Of a stretch of 64,000 nucleotides of DNA, positions 1 through 11,900 are shown piece by piece (position 1 is the stretch's first letter; each line of letters starts with the position of its first letter). The stretch is from Sycobia sp. Sy_11. Its lineage: Eukaryota; Arthropoda; Insecta; Hymenoptera; Epichrysomallidae. The stretch is from contig JACCIC010000039.1 of assembly GCA_018907035.1 (NCBI GenBank), positions 2,996,001-3,060,000 of the forward strand. The letters are read 5' to 3'. The notes beneath the pieces are model-generated. The model was not told the DNA's origin and searched no databases. It saw only the letters and a list, made by a program, of their open reading frames with translations. Both the position numbers and the translations under genes were made by a program.

Positions 1-959
1 TAAATTCAAGGTTAAATTGAATGTTTTTGGTATACTTGTTTATTATCATTTGTGAATCTTATATCATCTACTTACATTTTATCTAAATATTTATATTTTA
101 TTGCTAAAAAAAATTTTATTTGATGGTAAAGAAATGAAATTTAAATGAAAATAAAATTGGAATTCAATAAGCTATAGAATAAAAACTGTTTAGTTATTAG
201 AATAATGCTATATATTCTGTATATTAGAAGAAATACTACTTAATTACTCTATAAATCTTAACTATGATCTAATTATTAGATTTCTTCTATCGAATTGTCA
301 TAAAGCTCTTTTTTAAAATGATTGTATTTTTTTATCAAAAGATAATAAATTTATTCAACACATTGAAATGATAGTATGTAAATAAAAGGTAAGAAGAATA
401 AGACTTAAGTTAAATAAAACAAAATCACATAAACTAATTGTATCTATATAAAAAAAATTGTTTTCTTCATTCGTTGGCTAAAAAAATATAGTTTCTAGAC
501 TGTTAATGAACCTGGATATCACCGTCGACATCATACAACGTACGCGTATAAAGAAATTTGATCGAATGGTATTAAATATTTTAGATTTGAATGAATCTAA
601 TGAAATAGTAGAACCAATTGTATAAATTGAAGTGTTTCATCTAATTATCACTTGCGAGGCAGGTGTATTAGCAAAAAAGCTTGAGTGGTGGAGAAATTCT
701 TGGAGATCATGTGGTCGACGAGTGTTTTAAGAATATTGTTATAATGTTGTAATAAATTAAATGGTTGATAATCCCGTGAGCAAGTGCGTGTTTGTGCATA
801 TGCGTGAAACGTGCGTGTGTGTGACTTTCATAAGAAGCGCTGGTCCTGGAGGAATTATACGTGATACGTGAACCGAGCGGATTCTGTGTAGGCGAAGCGT
901 GTATGAATTATGATACCAAATGGTAAGTTGCTTGAATCGATCATAGGATTTTGAGGTGT
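1..959. other. AT-rich flank without a recognised gene
   Basis: No open frame here looks like a gene. The left 500 bases are strongly AT-rich. The part from about 480 to 959 is more GC-balanced and adjoins the 3' end (lower coordinates) of the LINE that follows, so it may hold that element's 3' untranslated tail. I see no terminal poly(A) or target-site duplication that would fix the end. Confidence 0.5.
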
Positions 960-2880
960 AAGAGCACAAGAAAGAAACGCTAAGGGTGGAGTGGCTTCGT
1001 ATTTTGGCCCGGAAATTTGTGGCGTGCGCTGAAGTTACTGCCGAAAGAGGAGAGAGTCCTAATTCGCGGAAAATGTGCGTGTTCCTTATAAACCAAAGAA
1101 TTTTAAGAACTGCGTGGAGTGGTCTCTTGAGAGATTCTTGGAGGGGTTTCAGTCGCCCTGGAAGAGATGATCTTCAGATTGAGATAGTATAGGAGTAGAG
1201 GGCTCCGACGATGGTTTTGAAGGCGCGAATTTTGGTGTATGAAGTGATTTTGTCGTTGTAAAATAAGGGTTTCAGAATGACTAAAGCTCCGATGATTTTG
1301 CCTTATGTGCACTTTATATGCTTTGTCTACGAGAGCTTATGGTATTTATTCATACGTTTGGAAGGAGCTTCTGTCGTTTAGAGAAAAAAACCTGTAGATT
1401 TAGATTAGTTGATCGAGAGTCTCGAATTCTTGTACGAAATTTGATACTAAATTGCTAGGGGACAGTGTAGATCCCTCAGAAACACCTGCGGCTAAAGTTT
1501 ATGTGGCCGAGGTCGTGTTTTCAAATTTGACTTTGAAAGTACGATTAGAAAAGAAGGGCATATAAGGTCAATAAGGCAGTGCGTAAATTTAAGTTTCCTT
1601 AGTGAGGAGACTTTTGTTCCTCACGTGGACGAACTGGTGCTGGGTGTTCAATATCAGCAAGGCCGTGTGTCTCCTCTTGCTGAGGTTGTCGGCCGTATAT
1701 TTAACGACGTGAAGAAGTTGGTGGCAAGTGTCGTATGATTTCCTAAATCCATGTTGGTAGCTTGGCATAATTTCTTTGTTTCCGTGAAATGCAGTAAGAG
1801 CGTTTAAAATAATGCTTTCGGAGACGTTGCTTAAAAGAGAAGACTGATGGGTCTATACTAGGATATGACAGCGACTTGTTTGTTTTGGGAATACAAACAG
1901 CGGTGACATGTTTCAACAGAGAAGGGAAATGATTGCGGTGCATTATCGCATTTACTATGTTAGTAAGTGTCGAGATGTATTTTCTAGGGATCGTTTTGAA
2001 GACCTTGTTAGTGTTGGCGTCACTACCGAGGGATTTTTTGTTTTCAAATTTCGTATGAAGATTTGTTGTTTTTAAGAATTCGTAGAGAATGAGGCAGAGA
2101 GAAAGTCTTTGTCGTAAAGACTCATACTGTGAACGGCCTGATCGACGGAGAAGTGTAGGGAGTATCAATCATCCGGTGTGTTCCTTAAAGGTTTTAAATT
2201 TTTCCATTTAGGTTTGGGATGGAATTCTGTTTTTTCTATAAATCTATTAAACGATGCGCTTCGAGATTCATGAAGTTTGTTATGGAGTTATTGCTATGTG
2301 TTTTGCATTTAATTAATTGAACGATGTCGTAAGGGAATTGAGATTTATGTTGCGGGGAGGACAGAAGATACTGTTTGGAGTTGGTGATTACAGTGTTAAT
2401 AGATATAGGGAGGGTACAGACGGCCACGTTCATGTCGGTAGCGCTTCTGAATTTACGTTTAGGTAGTCGCGATGTTTTGAGTTGGTATTGAAAAAGAAGC
2501 CAGTTGAGTTTGAAAGGATCTGTAGAGAGGAGTAGGGCGGGTGGCTGAGTTGCAAGCGAACGGGCTCATGTTATTTGGAAGATTGAGGATTCTATTAGGC
2601 AGCTTGGAGATTGGATGGCCTTATGATGAACGTTTTTCTTTATCACCAATGGAACAACTTTAAGGCATGATCTCGTTAGATGTTCAGCCAGTCGCGCTTG
2701 CAGGGTGTGAAATTGGGAACATGTAACTTATGAGACTGGTTCAGGTAAGTTCCGGATAGATATAGAATGTCAATGTCGAGCTTTTCCAGACGCGTGGTAA
2801 GTTCGAGAACTTTATTATTGGCTAGAATAACGTTAGAATTTCAGGCAAGTATGGTCATACCTTTAAATGCAGTATCTACT
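960..2880 (-). pseudogene. LINE ORF2 (endonuclease and reverse transcriptase) remnant
   Basis: Around 2700-2870 the minus strand reads NKVLELTTRLEKLDIDILYLS, the N-terminal APE-type endonuclease strand-helix, with an in-frame TGA just before NSNVILANN. At 1743-2168 the segment with TNIVNAIMHRNHFPSLLKH and AVCIPKTNKS matches the RT finger block normally reading FP..WK.A.VIPIPK. At about 1440-1690 come DNLSKRRHTALLILN and AAGVSEGSTLSPLAI, equivalent to the PAGVPQGSVLSP block. The C-terminal tail KRPLHAVLKILWFIRNTHIF is at about 1010-1125. The catalytic aspartate of the first RT block (normally FLD.EKAFD) is lost. It is non-functional. Confidence 0.8.
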
Positions 2881-3011
2881 TTATAAGTTTTGAAGAGTCT
2901 GAATGATAGTGATCAGAGCTGAAGTTAGCTGGATGAGTTGTGGGACTGGTTGCATGGTATAACTTTTAGAGAGAGCTGGAAGCATGTTTTACTATCCAAG
3001 TAAGGTTCTAT

Positions 3012-4121
3012 TCACCTAAAGGTTTTACTGATCCAAGAGGCTGTTGTGACGACAGGTGCGGGTATTGGTGCGACTGTGGTTGATGTACGTGAAAGGGGGC
3101 GTGCTATGTTTGGTTTTGGGATGGCCTTGTTCGGTGCTGTAGGACAGCCGCGAAATATGCCCCATTGTTCTCCCTTAGTTAGAACATCATGGTTTGTAGT
3201 TCTTCTGGTCCTTAGATTGGCATTCTGATATAATATGGTTCCGTGCACAGAACGCCTAGATTCAGGAGGCCTTCTAGTAATTTGAGGTGTGTCCACATTG
3301 CTGGCAGAGCATGTATTGAGGGGGCGTAGTGAACTCCTTTTTCGGTTCGACCTTGTTAGAGGGACTGCCGAAGCAGCGTAATTTGAAGAGTTCTTTTGCA
3401 GTCGGCGAATGTTTATTTTTGTGAACTACCACTAAAGGCTACAGATTCTCCTTTGTCCCCATGCGGTGCAAATGGAGAGGTTGTGACCCTCTAGTTCTTC
3501 GCGAATTTCGGTCTCGGTACAGGCTTCGTTCTCAGCTCGGAGGACCGCTGGATGGTCTCGTTCTTGAAGCAGTTGGTTGATGGAGTATTCGACCTTCCTC
3601 TTATCCAATAAAGAAGTCAGTTTCCTGAACCCGTCGGTTGATTCTACATAATGACGGACCGCGAACTCATATTTACTGCTCAAGGCATATCAATCCCATC
3701 TTCGGAGATCAGCTTCTGGAGCATTGGCCAAATGAGTTTTTCTTCTCGAGATGATGTTTCTCGTTGTGTATATCGCTGTCGTTGTCGCCGTTACACATGT
3801 CTGTGTCACTGAAGATATTGTTGTTGGGGAAACTGTTGGAATTTGGGACAGCGTTCGTGGGCTGAGATCTTCTTCTACTATGTTTAAGTACTTGAAAGCC
3901 GTTATTATCCGATAGGTAGGTATTGAGGTAGCAGAAGGCTTCTCCTGAGCGATTGAAGCTGTGGAGGGTGGTCAAGTCGCAGCGAAGCCTCGAGCACTAC
4001 GAGCTGGAATTCGTAGCGACCGTTGGGCTTGCGATGCCCCGAATTTCTCTGTGACATTCGTTAGATATTGGATTAATTTTTCTGTCGGGAGAGCTTTTAG
4101 CTCGTCTCTAGTATAGTCCAT
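3012..4121 (-). pseudogene. LINE ORF1 (gag-like) remnant
   Basis: ORF1 of Jockey-type elements encodes an RNA-binding gag-like protein. The probable initiator ATG is at 4119-4121 (minus), followed by about 49 codons and then a stop. Further pieces lie at 3709-3975 and 3432-3683. The latter holds GFRKLTSLLDKRKVEYS followed by TETEIREELEGHNLSI, the layout of the PRE_C2HC domain that precedes the zinc knuckles. The piece at 3012-3296 contains RGCPTAPNK, typical of the last CCHC knuckle, but most knuckle cysteines are gone. Several stops and frameshifts separate the pieces. Confidence 0.75.
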
Positions 4122-4149
4122 GATCTCTTACTCTCGATCGCGTAGGAAA

Positions 4150-4201
<52 letters not shown>

Positions 4202-4750
4202 ACAGTTAAGCAACTCCTGTGGCCGTGGGTGCGTGGGGAAGTCCGTGAATACGGCTTTTATAATTGTTCCACGTTGAGACTATAGCTCATATGAGCTCAT
4301 ATTGACGTGAACAGAAGTTGTACTGATTGAGAAGAGCGGTTGCAGCTTGCGGCAGGTTTGTAACGTGATAGCGCGAGGCGTGAAGATATTCACCAATCGG
4401 TGATTGGGCAATAAATGACGATTGTCTATATCCGCCCGTCACCTCTCTTTTATTTCTCTCGGAAAGTTGGCTTTGAGCGTTGGCGGACGTGCCGCCACAT
4501 GAACACCACACGGATTGGCGCCGAGGCACCGCAATACGATGAGAGGGGATGGATAACGCTGTGGCGCTCCGATTGGTATAGAGACGCTATGTCATGGAGA
4601 GTACCGTGAGTCACTACAGCCACGCACACGCATTTTGGAGGGAGACATGCATCTGTATATAATAGATTCAACAACACTTGCATATTGCTTCTAGCCGATT
4701 CTACATTGATTGATATATTTGGCGTGCAGGATTTTAAGTGAGAATAAGTC
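4122..4750. other. 5' flank of the LINE, with a (GA)n array
   Basis: A (GA)n array lies at 4152-4200, immediately upstream (in LINE sense) of the ORF1 start. The next 500 bases are GC-richer than the surroundings and could be the LINE's 5' UTR. Short open frames on both strands here show no recognisable domain. Confidence 0.45.
4152..4200. repeat. (GA)n microsatellite
   Basis: About 24 uninterrupted GA units. It is the only long dinucleotide array in the first 15 kb. Confidence 0.97.
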
Positions 4751-5224
4751 ACTGGATAAAATGAACAATTAAATTAAAATAACTCTGTTAGTCAGGATGA
4801 GCAGTTCTTCGCTTGAAGGCTACATAGATATCAATTACAGATAAGACTATTCTAGAAAATACATCGAGCAACTCATCCTCATTTGACTTCATAAGTTTTC
4901 AAAGAGTTATCCAATCTACTGAGCTCCAATTATGGTTTATAATTGGCTATTTTGAATTACGATGAATTCGTGAACTTTTAGATAGATACATCTACTATTG
5001 ATAATTTGAAAATAGCAATCTATTTGGTTTGCTTCATGTTCAATCAGATCATTATATATATTTTCAACTGCCAATGTATCAAGTTTTGCAAAAACTAAGT
5101 TAAAAATATCTGATCGAATATTTATCCCTATTCTGAAGATGAAAGGAGAAATGCTGGATAAATCTAAGTTTTTTTTTTGTTATTTAACGTCACTCTATTT
5201 ATGCTTCCGAATACTGGCACTAAT

Positions 5225-5372
5225 CAGCGAAGGAGGTCTACGATGTCTTTGAAAATAAAGCACATGTAAATTATTACAGCGGTGCTTGTGTCAATCGGCC
5301 GAGACCGGGATTTGAATTCGGATCACCAAGTTACTCGTCCTTCTCTCTAGCGATCGAGCTATCGTAGGTCTC
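5225..5372 (-). mobile_element. tRNA-derived SINE-like element
   Basis: On the minus strand the 17-base block at 5345-5361 reads TAGCTCGATCGCTAGAG, differing at only 3 positions from the tRNA D-arm/A-box consensus TAGCTCAGTCGGTAGAG. A B-box-like block (TTCAAATCC core) sits at 5308-5319, at the right distance downstream. This is the internal RNA polymerase III promoter of a tRNA. The acceptor stem does not pair convincingly, so a SINE head or decayed tRNA is more likely than a working tRNA gene. The boundaries are approximate, and no second copy was noticed in the window. Confidence 0.6.
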
Positions 5373-8300
5373 ATAAATCTAAGTTGGACACATCAAGTCA
5401 TTACAATAGAACTATTTCTGGTCATTTGGATTTATATACACGTATGAATAGCGAGAGGAGAATTAGACCATACAATATTAGGCAAATTAAAGTCGCCAAT
5501 AAGAATAAGCTTCATAGTGGTATATTTGTCAGATAAATCATTCATGACGTTAGAAAATTCAATATTCATATGGCTTTTTGCACTTGTGTAAATATTGAAA
5601 TCATTTATAGAAGCTTTATAATACTATTACTTTGTAATAATAAAGTTGAATAATAATTATTCCCAGAATACTTCGTTATACCATTTTTTAACAATTTTTT
5701 AACTCCTTTGTTTATGTTGTCCTTTAGAAAGTACGTTAGTCAGTACTATCGCCTATCACGGGCACGCGCATGTACAAACACGCACATATACGCGCGCGCG
5801 GGCGGCCAAACACACATCAATCATTAATTATTGATCATTTTATGAGAAATAATATATACCAGAGTTAGTTAGTCTCCTTTTAAAGAAAATACCTTTAAAA
5901 TAATTAAAGGCTTGATTAGCTTTTAGTTTTTCCAATACATCAATTTCTGCCATTTGAATATTTCATTGATACGATCAATGGTAACCAATTTTTTGTTTTA
6001 CAGTCAGACACAAGAAAAAATATCTTATGCCATACTTTCCATTGAACCATGATCATATATTAAAACTTTTTAAAATTTGGTTCATATCTTAATTCTTTAT
6101 TTTTGTTTATGACTCATCATTATTAAACACAAATAAATTCTCAGCGTTTAAGACATATAAATTAAATATACTGTTTTTAACCTTTATCTTTTTTGGAGAA
6201 AATTTGGAACCTATTCTCGGATTACACGGTCTTTCTCTATCATTAGACAGTACTATAAATTCTATAACTCTTAATGTATTAAAAGGAAATCCTCAATGAT
6301 TCATTAATATCAGTGAATTACGTCTTACATGATGTATCAATATAATGGGCTAAGATCCAGTATTCAATAAGAAATGTGTATCAGTTTCATTTAAACATTA
6401 AAATCTGTTTTATTAATTGTAAAAAATTTTAATAAGAATTTTTTAGGTTACAGGAATTCCATTGTCATCGTAATTTATGTAAAGCGCATAATTCATCCAC
6501 TCTTAAAAATTTTCCTTCAAGTCGTCTATTACGTATTAAAAAGTAAGAAAAACGATTTCTGTACTATATGAAAAACCAGTCTGCCTGAAAAACCTCTAAT
6601 TTCTGCTGTTTCCAGTAATTGTATAACAATATCAGGGATGCCCTTTAAACCTATCGTTTCTTTCAAATGTATGCTTACATCCTCGGGTTATTTATTTAAT
6701 TTTAAAGTATTCCCATGTTTCTTAGTTCTTATGACTAGTATTTCCGAACCTTAAAAGAAATCCATAATCTAATATAAAATGTTTTCACATTCGCACTAAT
6801 AACTAATCTTATTTTATGTGGAATTCACTACAATCTGAGTCCTATTTTAATTATTAAAATAACTTTCTGAACTGATAAATTATTTCACAAAATCTAATAG
6901 AATCCAGTAACAAAAACGGAAAATAGAGGTAACTTTTGAATCCACAATTTTTCATGGACCTTCTAGATCCAATCTTTCATTACCTGACAGGGATAGCTGG
7001 AGCGAAATAGTAAATGGGATGAAAAAAAGCACATCACTATATATAAGTGCCGAATTATCCATTTAACAAAATAACTAAATAAGTTCGGTATTCATTGTTT
7101 ATTCGTCTATCTAAGTTGGTATTCACAGTATACGTCTAGATTTTATCAAATTCCAAAACATAATGATATGTTTTAGCAAAAATCGCATTTATTATATCGG
7201 AAGTTCAATATGAAGTTCGGGCTCGTAAATTTCTCAGCGATGTTTCAAAAGGTTATGATAAAATTTTCAAAAAGGGAAACATGAGTTTACATTGAACATA
7301 CATAATATCTCCCATGGAGACATTAGGAGCCAAATTAAAAATTACTAGAAACAGTATTCAAAATTTTTTTGCTTTAAATCTAAACAGCAAATAATTTTGC
7401 TTTCAGTCTAAAATGAAGATAGATTATTTCAATTTAAATACAAAAAGTTAAGACAATTCTTAGCGTCGAAAAGATTACGAATACAATGAAAACCGACCGA
7501 TATTAGTGACTTATGATACTGCGCGTGAATCGAAATTATGTTCAATCGAAATGTTTCAGCAAAGGAATTATGTGATATTTTTATGATTCGACAAACTGGG
7601 AATGAGAATCAAATGGTTGCATACTATAATCGTAAGGCGATCACATACGAATAGAAAAATATTAATATATACATATAAATGTGTAAATGGGTAGTTCTAT
7701 TTTTAATACAAGACCAAATATAAATATATCATATAGTTCTTTTTCTCATTATCTTTTATCCTTTCACAGTTTGAAACTAAATTCGTCACAGATCGAGGCC
7801 AAATAGGCTTATCAGGAAGGCCGAATATCGAGGCAATTATTGAGCGATCGTTTATAGTGACAACTTGTAAGGCCACATCGTAACCTGCGTATAGTAACAG
7901 TCGGGTCAACGAACCCAGGTGCCAGATCGTGTAAATCCCCATTGGGTAGAGCGAAGAGAATCGAGTAATTCATAATGCGCAGACGTATCAGATGTCAATG
8001 ACTCGTATATATTGTATTTTAAATGATACATTAATAAGTTAAGAAATAAATCAAAGTATTGTTCCTATAACTAAAACATTTATTTCAAATTCATTTATCA
8101 CAATATATACGAATGAGCGTCTTCTTTAAATTAATAATTTAAGAAGTAAGAGAAGCGAAGGGAGAAAATATTGCCCAGTAAATTTTCTGATACTACTAAG
8201 TTTATGCTTTCATATATAAGATAAGCTTTTGTCGGGTCTATAAAACAGCGCGTTGCTTCATTTATATGCGTACAATTTTACCCATTTTAGGTCAAACAAG

Positions 8301-8772
8301 TTCAATCTTCTATATTAATAGTACATTCACAATGTTGCACGATATGAGAACTGTATAAAGACATTATAGAAAAATCGACAGTTAAGAAAATATGGTCAGT
8401 GCGTTGTCGCAATTCCCATTCACTCGTTGTTCAAATGAAATGTACATATAGTGCTACCTATTTGACGTATTGATTACACGGGATTCTCCCTGTTTCTAAC
8501 GTAGTTTACAGGACCAAAAGTGCACTGGTTTTTCCTTTCTTGTCTTTCTTCTCTCTCATCGTCTCGTATCTTTTTGATTTCCGTTATTAATGCTATAGAC
8601 AGAGAAAGCTGGTGATTTCGGCAGAAAATTGGTAAGGATAGAGATTTGCGATCGAAGATTAAATATATTTATCAATAACAACTATGTCACAATAATTCAT
8701 AAACTAAAAATTATCGTTTCGCTTCTGAATCTATTATCTGAAATTCATATGAAATGATTATTTAAGCATCTG

Positions 8773-8782
8773 TATATATAAA
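8773..8782 (+). promoter_or_regulatory. Possible TATA box of the protease-homologue gene
   Basis: TATATATAAA lies 87 bases before the ATG at 8869, a plausible distance for a short 5' UTR. The DNA is AT-rich, so a chance match is quite possible. Confidence 0.35.
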
Positions 8783-8868
8783 CTCATATATTTCAGAAGT
8801 CTATCTAATTCTTAAAGTTTATGCAGCTCTAGTTCTTAAAAATTATAGCAGAACTCTATTGAAGTACA

Positions 8869-8929
8869 ATGAGGCCTTGTATTTCACTTTTCATTTTTTT
8901 AATAGCTATTACACTTCAGTTTAATCGAG
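8869..8929 (+). CDS. Exon 1: signal peptide
   Basis: The ATG at 8869 opens 20 codons, MRPCISLFIFLIAITLQFNR. This is a short charged start followed by a hydrophobic core, ending one base into the next codon before GTAAGA. The exon is too short to be found as a long open frame. It was chosen because it supplies the missing start and signal peptide in the exact phase needed by exon 2. Confidence 0.8.
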
Positions 8930-11900
8930 GTAAGATCATTTATATAAACAAATACAATTACTCTATTTAATTAACTGTGAAAATATAATAATAATTTATT
9001 AAATAAAACGTGTAAAACAATTAATATACATGTACAAATAGTTTATTATGCAACAAGTTCTATATAAGTAACTATTGCGCACGAGGGTATGTTGGCAGAC
9101 CGGTAATGCAAGATGTAAATATGCGTAATTATCGAATTTGTAACTATCAAAGTACTAACGTTACTGATAATATTTTGGCAGAAAATTCAGAAACGAATCT
9201 ATAAAATTTTATGTGCGGACACAATTGTTCATTACGTTGTTATTTATAATACGAGTGGACAGTTGCTCAGTGAATTGTAAAATCCCATCGTAGTATTTTT
9301 CCAAATCTAAACACCTGCTAATGACACGTGGTTATCAATGCCATTCAACAAAGTAACATTAACCGTATATTTATCAGAATTTATTGTAGATGGAAATTTT
9401 ATTGCTACTGTACATTTGTAAACTTATGTCACGTATTCTATATAGTTTCGGATCCATTTATAAGCGTAAATTGAAAATAGACGAATAATTATTTGTTCTA
9501 TACACCAATAACGAGTTAATGAATTTTGACATCTTCTTTTTTTAACTGCCAACTAATGCTCGTGTTAGACGAAATATCTAAAACTTAACACACTCTATTT
9601 ATTAAATGAATGTGATTCCAAAAAATTTCAGAAATTGTATTTTTTACTCAGTATATTTAGGACACCGTAATTAAAAAATTATAACCATTTCGAGAAAAAG
9701 TGCTTAGACTTCATCAAGGAATAGAAAAGAATTTTTCCAGAATTTTGCTTATAAAAGTTAAAAATTTTTATACTTCAATTTTTCGTGAATTTTACAATAT
9801 TCAAGAAAAAATGTGAAAAATTATTTTTGATGAATTTTAAGTACTTTGTATTGATAACACTTATTTTTCTGAGCATTAATAATGTATAAGAAACATAATG
9901 TCGAATAACGTATTTAAGGCCAGCATTAATATTGTATTAGTATATTTTGGGTCGCATATATTAAAAGGAGATATGATGAAAATAAATCTGTAAATAGAGA
10001 TACGTGGCGTAGCATATCAGGACGCTCAAACGAAAGATATTTCACTCGAAGATACTTGACCGAATGAACATTTATGATAAATATTATACTCACTATAGTT
10101 AGGGATGTCATGCTCGTCCTGTATCAGATATAGATTAAACTTCATTAGCAACTATGCATACGTTTGAAAATTTTTATGGTAATTTGTAGTGCAGTCTGCA
10201 TAAAGATGCGACCTTATTCGATACAGTCAAGGTTTGGAGGGTTAATAATTTCAGCTACAGAATGAGATATAAAATATAATCGTGGTTAATTCTATCCAGA
10301 ATTCCGAGGATATTTTTTCCTTTAATTGTAGATAAGGTTTACACATACGGAATAGAATCTTTGTTGACACTATACAGCCTTTATGTATTCTTTAAAGTGT
10401 GCATGCAATTTATGTATGCAAATGTCTCTTTTGCCGATAAATGCCAGAATGAAATTACAAATAGAATTATTTTAAAGAAGAATAAAAAATGATGATTTAA
10501 ATATTCGTAAAAATAAGCTTAATCGAAAATATCGTTTATCTTTACACGATGTTTCTGTCCGTTTCAGCTGTCGCAGGATCGAGTCTCAATACTGAGGCTC
10601 TTGTCGGTGGAAAAGCCGCGCCTCGAAAAACTTTTAAATATCAAGCTGCTATCAAATCGAGGACCCGCCGTGAACCGGTATTCGTTCTACTTTGTGGAGC
10701 TGGCGTGCTCGGCAACTATTACGTCGCTAGCGCTGCATCCTGTTTTCTGGATGGCGATGGCAATTTACGTGACGAATCGTTTGCAGTGGTTGTCGGAACG
10801 ACTGACTTAAACGAACCAGGAGCCCGTATGATAATCATTAGTAGAGTACTATTACCAGGCTTCGAAGAGACTTTTACGAAATATAATTTGGCGATAGCCG
10901 AGGTAAATCTAATTAATTGCATACGGCGCAATACAACGTATTACTAATCATTTATTTGAATCTGAACAAAGTAATTTATAATTTAAAATTAAAATGACGA
11001 AGTCGTTAAGAGCATACTACTTTATCATTTGCTAACACTCAACCGTACAGAGTTGTATGCATGGTTTTCATTTGTTTAAGGGATTATTGAAGGCAATTTT
11101 TATCGATTGAGAAAAAAGCACTGTGTTTTCAATAATTTTCGAGCATGAGTGATCTACGATGCGATTTTATTCACTTTAAATGGCTTAGATCCAAACTTAT
11201 TAGGCTAGCACGTATCTTTATAAAATGCATAAGCTTTCTATTGATACATTGATTCTAACATTCGCAAAAATAACAACAATTTTCGGTCTTATGTAAATAA
11301 ATTAACTCAAAATAATCTTCTATCAGATATAATATCACTTAATAATATCAATTTGCTAAATCCTCAGATGAAATTGCTAATTTGTTTTTAAATTCAGTTT
11401 CATCTATACATTTATCATCCATAGTAGAGGTTTTTGAGTCCATAAATTCAGATTGTACGTACAATTGAATGTTTTAAAGTAACTTTTATACAATTGCAAG
11501 AAGCCGTCCATGCTTTATCGATTATCTTAGATCCGGTGTTGATTTTATTCCCAGATTTCTTTATAAAAAGATTTTGGTCAGGCGTTAGTAACCTACCTTT
11601 GTGATCATTTAATGAATTCCTCTCATCACGCTGCTTTCTTAATCGTGGAAATGTCATTTTATTCCACTGATACATAAGAAGTGCCAATTTCATTATATCT
11701 AATTATAGATCCATATCTATTCTATTTAGCTTCTCAAAACATTTGTCTTTTATAATTAACACTACACCACATGCAGCTCCGATACAATCCAAGTACTTTG
11801 CACATATTGTTACTCAAAAGCAGCACGAGCTTTTGTTCCGGGTAAATCTACACGAAACGACCAGGTAAACAGAGTTGTGTCTTATAAACACTAGTTAAAT

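Larger units (their letters stand above)
960..4121 (-). mobile_element. Degenerate Jockey-superfamily non-LTR retrotransposon (LINE)
   Basis: Reading the minus strand from 4121 downward, the expected parts of a Jockey-type LINE appear in order. First comes an ORF1 start (MDYTRDELKALPTEKL), then a PRE_C2HC-type gag segment, a zinc-knuckle remnant ending RGCPTAPNK, the endonuclease N-terminus, reverse transcriptase blocks, and the conserved C-terminal tail (WFIRNTHIFRELGLSPL). Stops and frame changes interrupt every part, so the copy is dead. The span is about 3.2 kb, shorter than the usual 4-5 kb for the family, which suggests internal deletions. Family placement is from motif recognition. Exact clade and ends are not determined. 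Confidence 0.85.
4751..8868. other. AT-rich intergenic DNA
   Basis: Apart from the SINE-like element at 5225-5372 and a GC-richer islet at 7761-7942 (see findings), this 4-kb interval is AT-rich and stop-dense in all frames. I see no gene in it. Confidence 0.6.

Noticed and set aside
5281..5372. Functional tRNA gene
   Set aside because: A- and B-box-like blocks are present but the acceptor stem does not pair and the T arm is imperfect, so it is listed as a SINE-like element instead.
7212..7226. 15-base exact repeat (GAAGTTCGGGCTCGT) also at 34078-34092
   Set aside because: A few shared 15-mers are expected by chance in 64 kb, and the flanks do not match.
11448..11693. 81-codon minus-strand frame inside intron 2 of the protease homologue
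   Set aside because: No domain recognised, and it lies antisense in an intron whose flanking exons join perfectly.
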